From assembly GCF_029207565.1 (NCBI RefSeq), contig NZ_JANCMW010000007.1, positions 62,001-126,000 of the forward strand: DNA of 64,000 bases, read 5' to 3'. The position numbers were made by a program, and so were the translations under genes. This document shows, one piece after another, positions 57,976-64,000 of this stretch (position 1 is the stretch's first letter; every line of letters starts with the position of its first letter). The notes beneath the pieces were generated by a model. It had not been told where the DNA came from. It did not search any database and worked only from the letters and a program-made list of their open reading frames with translations. Source of the DNA: Marinobacter iranensis (GTDB lineage Bacteria; Pseudomonadota; Gammaproteobacteria; Pseudomonadales; Oleiphilaceae).

Positions 57976-59811
57976 TTACAGGGCTGAAAAGTATTGTTCA
58001 ATAAGCTTTTCGAAAGGAAGAGGCCGGCTGTACCGATAACCTTGGAGATAATCGCAGCCCTGATTGCGAAGCCATTGTTCGTGGGCCTCCGTTTCCACGC
58101 CTTCGGCGACGACCGACAGCCCAAGCCCACGTGCCAGGCCAATGATGGACAGGGTGATGGCACAGTCGTCTTCGTCATCCGGCAGGTTGCTGATGAAGGA
58201 ACGGTCGATCTTGATCCGTGAGAACGGCAGGCTCTTGAGACGGGAAAGGGATGAATAGCCGGTTCCGAAATCGTCAATGGCGAGGCTGGCTCCATCCGCT
58301 ACCAGCTCTTCCAGAATGTCGGTCAGCGTGCCGAGGTCGCCCTGGATGGCGTCCTCGGTTACCTCGAAGTGCAGGGCACTGAGGGGCACTTCGTATACTC
58401 CGCAGGTTTCCCGGATCAGGCCGGGCAGCTCCGGCACCAGTACCTGTTCAGCCGCCAGGTTGACCGAAATTTCCGGTAGCGTGACGTCCTGGTCATGGGC
58501 CATTTTCCAGTGTTCGCATACACGGCGAAGTACGCATTCCCCCAGGGAGTACATCAGTCCACCGCTTCTGGCGATGCCGAGGAATTCTATAGGAGACAGC
58601 CACCCGCGTTCTGGATGCTGCCAGCGCACCAGGGCCTCCAAAGACTCTATTTTCAGACCGGTGGCGTTCATGATGGGCTGGTAGAAAACGTCCAGGGTGT
58701 GGTTTTTGATGGCAGCCCGCAATTCATTTTCCAGGGCAAAACGGGATCGGGCCGTTACCTGGATGCTGGAATCATAGAAGCAGGCACGGTTGCGGCCCCT
58801 ATGTTTGGCATTGTACATGGCTGCCTCGGCGCCACGGAGCAGTTCTTCGGTGGTTTCACAGTCCCCTGGCAGGTGACAGATGCCGAGGCTGGCGCCCACG
58901 GAAATTGAATGGCCGGAGAGGCGGATCGGTTTGCTGATCTCCTGCCGGATTTTTGAGGCAGTTAACTCCAGCGAGTCCCGCATGGTGTGGTCGCGGACAA
59001 TCAGCGCGTATTCATCGCCACCGATTCTCGCCAGAAGGTCCTTCCCCGGCATGGTGGTCTGTTTCAGTCGCCGGCCGACTTCCGCAATGACATTGTCACC
59101 TACTTGGGGGCCAAGACCATCGTTGATGGATTTCAGGCGGTCCACGTCAATCCATATCAGGGCGAGGCTGCCAAAGCCCCGTCGTTCTATCTTGCTGGCA
59201 AGGTGGCTGATGCGGTCCCGTAGGGAGTCGATGTTGGAAAGCCCGGTGAGCGAATCATAACGGGTGACATACTCCAGGGCTTGTTTCGAGCAAAGCCAGG
59301 CCTCATGGGTGTTGATCAGGCTGATGGTATCTGCGATGGCAATAACGAAGGAAATTTCCGGCAGGGACCATTCTCGACGGGTAGTCGATTCCAGGCATAC
59401 AACGCCGCTGAGCCGGGCACCGTCAAACACTGGCGCGTCGAGCATGGAGAGTATGCCGAGGGTTGCCAGGTACCCTGGTGTGAAAGCACGGGTGCGTTGA
59501 TCGTTCTGGGCGTCCTCTACGGTCAGGACGCGTTCCGTTTCCAGCGCTTCGAAATAATCCGGGTTGTCGGACTGGTAAAGACTGGAGGTTTCCCCGGTGA
59601 CGCCGTCTGCGGTATGGAGCCATTCGGACACGATGCGGTCACGTTCCTCCGGAAATTGCCACACGCTGACACGGTCAACATTGAGCAACTTCGCGCAGAG
59701 GGCTGTCAGGTCGGCGAGCTTCTGCGGGCGCTTCTTGTCGATAAACGCCGGGCTGTGGCTGAGTTCCATCAGCGCCTTGTGAAAGATCACAAAGGTATCC
59801 GTATCCTGCAT
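57976..59811 (-). CDS. GAF-GGDEF-EAL c-di-GMP protein
   Basis: 611 residues. Residues about 20-160 form a GAF-type sensor (V-S-V-W-Q-F near 47, G-V-V-C-L-E near 135). The GGDEF domain has G-G-D-E-Y with a Pro in place of the I-site Arg (P-G-K-D), so feedback inhibition is likely lost. The EAL domain is intact: E-S-L-E-A-L-V-R-W, D-D-F-G-T-G-Y-S-S, K-I-D-R-S-F and E-G-V-E-T. It may synthesise or degrade c-di-GMP; the phosphodiesterase is the safer prediction. Start at ATG 59811; an upstream ATG at 59910 is possible. Confidence 0.9.
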   Translation of the reverse strand: MQDTDTFVIFHKALMELSHSPAFIDKKRPQKLADLTALCAKLLNVDRVSVWQFPEERDRIVSEWLHTADGVTGETSSLYQSDNPDYFEALETERVLTVEDAQNDQRTRAFTPGYLATLGILSMLDAPVFDGARLSGVVCLESTTRREWSLPEISFVIAIADTISLINTHEAWLCSKQALEYVTRYDSLTGLSNIDSLRDRISHLASKIERRGFGSLALIWIDVDRLKSINDGLGPQVGDNVIAEVGRRLKQTTMPGKDLLARIGGDEYALIVRDHTMRDSLELTASKIRQEISKPIRLSGHSISVGASLGICHLPGDCETTEELLRGAEAAMYNAKHRGRNRACFYDSSIQVTARSRFALENELRAAIKNHTLDVFYQPIMNATGLKIESLEALVRWQHPERGWLSPIEFLGIARSGGLMYSLGECVLRRVCEHWKMAHDQDVTLPEISVNLAAEQVLVPELPGLIRETCGVYEVPLSALHFEVTEDAIQGDLGTLTDILEELVADGASLAIDDFGTGYSSLSRLKSLPFSRIKIDRSFISNLPDDEDDCAITLSIIGLARGLGLSVVAEGVETEAHEQWLRNQGCDYLQGYRYSRPLPFEKLIEQYFSAL

Positions 59812-60054
59812 AGTTTCCGGCTGCCCGTCTTTTATTCCGGCAATTTCCTGTTTCCCGCAACACCTACATACTGGCACCGGGCCCTGGAACTGTCCACTTT
59901 GCAGCCGCATACCGCAAAGGTATATCAGGGTTTATGACGATTTGTTGTCTGATTGAGTCATTTTTTTGTATTCGGGACCGGAGTTCGGGTTTCTGGTTTA
60001 TGCTGTGGGTTGGAAACCGATATCTAAAATGCTGTTGTTATCGCGGAGCCGCCT

Positions 60055-61938
60055 TTGAAAAAAGGTCTGACACAGATTCTGCTTATCATGATGTTCTTTG
60101 CGCTGCCGGGTCTGGCATTCGCAGAACCGGCTGTTTGGAAGAATCATTCCAAGCGGCTTGAGCTGTCCCGGTTTGTGGACTATTTGCAGGAACCCTCGGA
60201 CTCCGTTTCACTGGATTCAGTAAGGCAGCTTCCGGAGAGTGAGTGGCGGCCCAATGGCAAAGACAGCGTTAGCCTGGGATACGGAGATGATGTCTACTGG
60301 TTCCGGGTACATGTTCGCAACCCCGGTGCTGCCACGGATCCGCTGTTTCTTGAAATCGGCTACCCGGTACTGGACCACGTTGAGGTTTACCTGGTTGACG
60401 ATGGCGATCTGTTGGCATCGTATGTTCTGGGGGATAAACAACCGTTCTACAATCGCCTGATTTATCACCGCAACTTTCTCGTCCCGTTTTCCCTGTCAGT
60501 TGGAAATAACCTGTCTGTCTACTTACGCGTGGATACCACCAGTTCCATGCAGGTGCCACTTACCCTGTGGGATCAGGATGCATTCTACGTTGCCGAGCAG
60601 TCTCGCAGCCTGTTTGAAGGCATCTATTACGGCATCGTGCTGGTAATGATCCTGTATAACCTGTTTGTCTACATGGCGGTCGGTGAGCGAAGTTTCCTGC
60701 ATTACGTGGGTTATATTTCCGCCATGCCGCTGTTCCTGGCGAGCCTGCACGGGGTAGCGTTCCAGTACCTCTGGCCGGAAGCCACCTGGTGGAATGATCA
60801 GGCGATCATTGTGTTTCTCAACCTGGTGGTGCTGTTTGGCGGTACCTTCAGTCTTCGATTTATTAATGTGTCCCGCGCCAACCACCCCGTTCTCAACAGG
60901 CTGACGGTATCGTTAATTGTGATTGCCGGGGTAATGGCGACGGCGGGCCTTCTGGTTCCATACCGGCTGATGATCCTGCCCACCATCCTGGTCGGCTTCC
61001 TGGGATGCACCACCATGCTGGTTCTGAGCATTGTGCGCTGGGTCAGGAAAGACCCGGCAGCCCGATACTATGCCCTGGCATGGGTGTTCATGCTCTTCGG
61101 CGGTATCGTTCTGGCCCTCAGCAAGTTCACCATGTTGCCCCGCAACCTGCTGACGGAGAACGCGACTCAGGTGGGTTCCGCCATCGGCGTTATCCTGCTG
61201 TCGGTGGCGTTGGCGGACCGGCTCAACAAGGAGAAAAAGCGTGCCTTTGAGGCCCAGCAACGGTTGCTGCAGGAAGAACGCAAGGCGCGTATGGCGCAGG
61301 AGAAGTCCCTTCGCATACAGCAGGAGGCCAATACATTGCTGGAGCAGCGAGTACAGGAGCGCACCCGGGATCTGGAGTCTCTCAATGCTCGCCTGCGGGA
61401 GCTCAGCGCCACCGATTCCCTCACCGGTCTCAAGAATCGTGGCCATTTCGATCGGGCGTTCAGCTCGGCAGTGGTGAAGGCCTACCGGTTCGGCCAGCCG
61501 CTGTCACTGTTGTTGCTGGATATCGACCACTTCAAGAAGTTCAACGACGTCTACGGCCATCTCGTAGGCGACGACTGCCTGCAGATGGTTGCCAATTGCA
61601 TCCGTCAGTACGTCACTCGTCCGCAGGATCTGGCTGCCCGCTACGGTGGCGAGGAATTTGTGGTTCTGTTACCGGATACACCGGAAGAGGGTGCCCTGCG
61701 GGTTGCCGAGAAAATACGAAGCGAGATTGAAGAAACCGGGTTCCGGGTGTCGGAGGAAGTGTTGCATCTGACCGTCAGTATTGGTGTCTGTGCGGTATGC
61801 CCCAGCCAGGCCGACGCCACCAAGGATATTTTCTGCTGGGCGGATGAGGCGCTCTACGAAGCCAAGGGGCGGGGGCGGAACCAGGTGGTCGCCAGCGAGC
61901 CTCCTCCGGTTCAGGGAGCTGAGTCCGTTATCACCTGA
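60055..61938 (+). CDS. 7TMR-DISM sensor diguanylate cyclase
   Basis: 627 residues. Signal peptide to about residue 23; periplasmic 7TMR-DISMED2 domain (residues about 30-180, with W-F-R-V-H-V-R-N); seven membrane helices (about 190-390); a coiled-coil stalk (391-455); GGDEF domain with G-G-E-E-F and I-site R-P-Q-D five residues before it. Active cyclase expected. TTG start at 60055 with GGAG seven bases upstream, which puts the signal peptide at the N-terminus. Divergent from the GAF-GGDEF-EAL gene, so both could share one control region. Confidence 0.92.
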   Translation: MKKGLTQILLIMMFFALPGLAFAEPAVWKNHSKRLELSRFVDYLQEPSDSVSLDSVRQLPESEWRPNGKDSVSLGYGDDVYWFRVHVRNPGAATDPLFLEIGYPVLDHVEVYLVDDGDLLASYVLGDKQPFYNRLIYHRNFLVPFSLSVGNNLSVYLRVDTTSSMQVPLTLWDQDAFYVAEQSRSLFEGIYYGIVLVMILYNLFVYMAVGERSFLHYVGYISAMPLFLASLHGVAFQYLWPEATWWNDQAIIVFLNLVVLFGGTFSLRFINVSRANHPVLNRLTVSLIVIAGVMATAGLLVPYRLMILPTILVGFLGCTTMLVLSIVRWVRKDPAARYYALAWVFMLFGGIVLALSKFTMLPRNLLTENATQVGSAIGVILLSVALADRLNKEKKRAFEAQQRLLQEERKARMAQEKSLRIQQEANTLLEQRVQERTRDLESLNARLRELSATDSLTGLKNRGHFDRAFSSAVVKAYRFGQPLSLLLLDIDHFKKFNDVYGHLVGDDCLQMVANCIRQYVTRPQDLAARYGGEEFVVLLPDTPEEGALRVAEKIRSEIEETGFRVSEEVLHLTVSIGVCAVCPSQADATKDIFCWADEALYEAKGRGRNQVVASEPPPVQGAESVIT

Positions 61939-63382
61939 ATGCGTTCCCGTTTATCTTTGGCCAGTCCATGGTGTCCTCCAGCGCAAAGGCCAGTTCCAGC
62001 AGTGTACGTTCGCCGCCATTCCGGCCCATTAACTGGATGGATACGGGCAGGTTGTGGTCAGTGAGGCCGGCTGGCAATGCGATAGCAGGGGCACCGGTGG
62101 CGTTGGCCAGCGGGGTAAAACTCACATATCGGGTCAGACGGTTGAATAGGGTGTCGAAGTCAACGGACGGGCTCAGGTAGCCGATTTCAGGTGTTGTATG
62201 GCCAAGCACTGGTGTCAGCACCGCATCGTAACCGGCCATGGCCCGAGCGTAGTCATGAGCAGACCTGTGCAGGCGCCAGAGTATGGCCGGCAGTTTGTAG
62301 AACTGCTTTCTGAAGGCCTTGTCCAAACCCACGGTTAATCCGTCCAGCTGCGACCTGTCAAAACTCGGATGGATCAACCGCTTGCCGTTGGAACGCACGC
62401 CAAACGCCAGCATTCCCCAGTAGAGTGCAAAATCTTCCGGAAAGGTTGAGGCAACGGGAACGTCCATCGGCTCTACCCGGTGCCCCAGCTTTTCCAGCAT
62501 CCGCGCGGTGGTTTCAACGGCCTCCCGTGTGGTTACGTCCGTCGGGTGGCCGTTGATGGAGTCGATGACCAGGCCAATTCTGAGGGGGCGGCTTCCTGGC
62601 CCTTCCACTTTGCCGATAGGGGGCAGTTTCGGATTCCGGAAATAACCTTCGGCTCCAGAGTAGAAATTGACGGTGTCCCTTACCGTGCGCGTGACGACGC
62701 CATCGCTGACAATGTTGATGGGCAGCGATTTCGCCGCGTCGTTGTCGATCAGCCGGCCCCGGCTGGGCTTCAGGCCCACCAGCCCGCAACAGGCCGCCGG
62801 GATGCGGATCGAGCCGCCGCCATCATTGGCATGGGCTATGGCAATAACCCCGGCGGCAACCAGGGCCGCGGAGCCCCCTGAAGAGGCCCCGGTGGAGTAT
62901 CGCAGATTCCAGGGATTGCGGCTGGGAGTGCCGTGGGCCGGCTCCGTGGTGGCGTTGAAACCGAACTCGGGCAGGGTGCTCTTGCCGAAACAGACCAGGC
63001 CCTGGGCCAGTAACTGATGGGCGAAGGGGCTGGTTTTACCCAACGGCGCAGGTTGGATGGCGGCAGTGCCGTGGGACGTCGGAAACTTTTTTACATCGGT
63101 GTTGTCCTTGATCACCGTGGGTACACCCGCAAACATACCGGGGCCGGCTCGTGCGGACGACGCCTCTTCCGTTGTTATTTCGGCACCTTCGTCCGGAATC
63201 GGGGTGACCAGGCCATGGATAACGGGTTCGACCTGCCGCGCCCGGGCAAGGGTTGCCAGCAGGACTTCGTGCGGGGAAGCCTCGCCTTTCTGGATCAGTG
63301 TGGCCAGTGCAGTGGCGTCGTGATGGCCAAGCAGGTCGTCACTGAAGGTGTGCAATGAGTGCGGATGTTGTTGTGCGGTCAA
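61931..63382 (-). CDS. Amidase-signature family hydrolase
   Basis: 483 residues. Catalytic Lys in V-I-K-D-N near residue 92 and the Ser-Gly signature T-G-A-S-S-G-G-S-A-A-L-V-A near 167, the Ser-cisSer-Lys triad of GatA-type amidases, with I-R-I-P-A-A-C-C-G-L-V-G-L-K-P-S-R-G-R after it. Related to 6-aminohexanoate-cyclic-dimer hydrolases; no GatB/GatC is near, so not the tRNA amidotransferase. Its end overlaps the convergent diguanylate cyclase gene by eight bases. Confidence 0.9.
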   Translation of the reverse strand: MTAQQHPHSLHTFSDDLLGHHDATALATLIQKGEASPHEVLLATLARARQVEPVIHGLVTPIPDEGAEITTEEASSARAGPGMFAGVPTVIKDNTDVKKFPTSHGTAAIQPAPLGKTSPFAHQLLAQGLVCFGKSTLPEFGFNATTEPAHGTPSRNPWNLRYSTGASSGGSAALVAAGVIAIAHANDGGGSIRIPAACCGLVGLKPSRGRLIDNDAAKSLPINIVSDGVVTRTVRDTVNFYSGAEGYFRNPKLPPIGKVEGPGSRPLRIGLVIDSINGHPTDVTTREAVETTARMLEKLGHRVEPMDVPVASTFPEDFALYWGMLAFGVRSNGKRLIHPSFDRSQLDGLTVGLDKAFRKQFYKLPAILWRLHRSAHDYARAMAGYDAVLTPVLGHTTPEIGYLSPSVDFDTLFNRLTRYVSFTPLANATGAPAIALPAGLTDHNLPVSIQLMGRNGGERTLLELAFALEDTMDWPKINGNAFR

Positions 63383-63419
63383 GGCAGGTACTCCGTGTCA
63401 GCTCCGGAACAGAGTTTAC

Positions 63420-63456
63420 TGTATACAAAGCCGAAACGTGATGATATGTCATATCA
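63420..63456. promoter_or_regulatory. Two palindromes in the amidase/ICMT divergent region
   Basis: TGTATACA (63420-63427) and a perfect 15-base dyad TGATATG-T-CATATCA (63442-63456) lie 38-74 bases upstream of the amidase ATG. Both look like binding sites for dimeric repressors (GntR or TetR-like); no matching regulator gene is in the window. Confidence 0.4.
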
Positions 63457-63560
63457 GGAAATTGCATCGCAGTTCATAAAAAAGTAAAAATCCGGTTTCC
63501 CGTGCCCGTATCAGGCTATAAGCTTGTTTTTGCGCACAATTACCATAGTAAGCGAATTTC

Positions 63561-64000
63561 ATGGTTTTTCTGGATACTTTCGACACATTAGCCGAGCCAC
63601 TGGTCCGTTATTTCCTCGGTATTTTTTTCCTGATGATCGGCCTCCAGTTCACCGCTCGCAGCCTCGGTCTCTATGCGAGGATGGGGTTTTCCTTTGTCAA
63701 TTATGGCGAGCGGGCGTCTGCCGGCTGGTGGCATCGGCACATCTTCAATGTATTCCGTGCCGTGATCCTGGCGGTGGTTGTGGTGCGTATCTTCGTGGAT
63801 ATCGACCCCTGGCTGGGGGTATTCGGCTCGCTGTATCACGGGCCTGTTCTGGCGACAGGGACGGCGTTTCTGTTGCTGTCGTTCAGCCTCGTCAATTATC
63901 TCCAGGCGTACATGCATGAGGACTGGCGTTCGGGCGTCGATCCGAAACAGAACCGACACCTGCTCACAGGTGGCCCCTACAGCCGTAGCCGTAATCCGGT
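63561..64000 (+). CDS. Isoprenylcysteine carboxyl methyltransferase-like membrane protein (3' end cut by the window edge)
   Basis: An open frame of 146 residues runs from ATG 63561 off the right edge. Three hydrophobic segments (about 17-35, 68-82, 93-112) are followed by R-H-L-L-T-G-G-P-Y-S-R-S-R-N-P, the G-P-Y-x-x-x-R-N/H-P element of the ICMT/PEMT family that binds SAM at the membrane. It is divergent from the amidase gene. Substrate unknown. Confidence 0.78.
   Translation, partial: MVFLDTFDTLAEPLVRYFLGIFFLMIGLQFTARSLGLYARMGFSFVNYGERASAGWWHRHIFNVFRAVILAVVVVRIFVDIDPWLGVFGSLYHGPVLATGTAFLLLSFSLVNYLQAYMHEDWRSGVDPKQNRHLLTGGPYSRSRNP

Noticed and set aside
61931-63382. Amidase as GatA of the tRNA-dependent amidotransferase
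   Set aside because: No gatB or gatC is adjacent, and the sequence around the signature looks like the 6-aminohexanoate-dimer hydrolase group.

Overview
The window looks like chromosomal DNA of a marine gammaproteobacterium, most like Marinobacter or a close relative. This is inferred from gene content (glycine-betaine type catabolism, PA2778/PA2779 and PA4780 family genes, a ydbH-ynbE-ydbL set, an ilvGM operon with a leader peptide) and from a fairly GC-rich, evenly coding sequence. I see no rRNA, tRNA, CRISPR array, phage or insertion sequence.

Layout. 0-6.4 kb: one-carbon and methylated-amine catabolism (methylenetetrahydrofolate reductase-like gene cut by the left edge, fhs, a GlxA/AraC-type regulator, a dimethylglycine/sarcosine dehydrogenase-like flavoprotein). 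6.6-12.7 kb: CLC-type channel with an altered gating motif, an orphan solute-binding protein, a diguanylate cyclase, a DUF2784 protein, a Na+/Ca2+ exchanger and an NlpC/P60 lipoprotein. 12.9-15.4 kb: ydbH-ynbE-ydbL, envelope phospholipid transport. 15.4-20.5 kb: a tight five-gene minus-strand operon that I read as a divergent Fap-like functional amyloid system: three secreted repeat proteins, a periplasmic C39 protease (FapD-like) and a coiled-coil outer-membrane beta-barrel (FapF-like). This is the most interesting locus in the window. The three exported proteins also carry a leader-like motif just after their signal peptides that resembles the recognition site of double-glycine C39 proteases.

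20.8-27.5 kb: housekeeping and small membrane genes (RIO kinase, DJ-1/PfpI, CobW GTPase, ArfB), then a permease/ArsR divergent pair with visible operators. 27.5-30.3 kb: an ECF sigma, anti-sigma and methyltransferase-membrane fusion operon, divergent from a cupin gene. The two directions carry near-identical back-to-back ECF promoters. 30.4-33.9 kb: SoxR and an ECF42-type sigma with its DGPF/YCII genes. 34-38.8 kb: small proteins, then a second secreted-protein locus (an ITGQ-type protein, an ASH-repeat protein, an AraC regulator). 39-43.6 kb: methyltransferase, PA2778 (C39-TPR lipoprotein) with PA2779, a CsoSCA-like carbonic anhydrase and a phospholipase D family protein. 43.8-46.6 kb: Ser/Thr kinase, PP2C phosphatase and FHA protein. 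46.6-51 kb: amidotransferase, YebC, SRPBCC, a medium-chain reductase and a proline-racemase homologue without catalytic cysteines. 51.1-51.5 kb: a 400-bp composite inverted repeat. 51.5-53.6 kb: ilvG-ilvM with a Val/Leu-rich leader peptide and attenuator. 53.8-58 kb: RND efflux pair. 58-62 kb: two c-di-GMP proteins. 61.9-64 kb: amidase and the start of an isoprenylcysteine-methyltransferase-like gene cut by the right edge.

The main physiological threads are methyl-group assimilation into the folate pool, envelope and surface biogenesis (YdbH system, amyloid-like secretion, second secreted-protein locus), c-di-GMP signalling (three enzymes) and several stress sigma/regulator circuits. Everything is read by eye from sequence; no database search was run.
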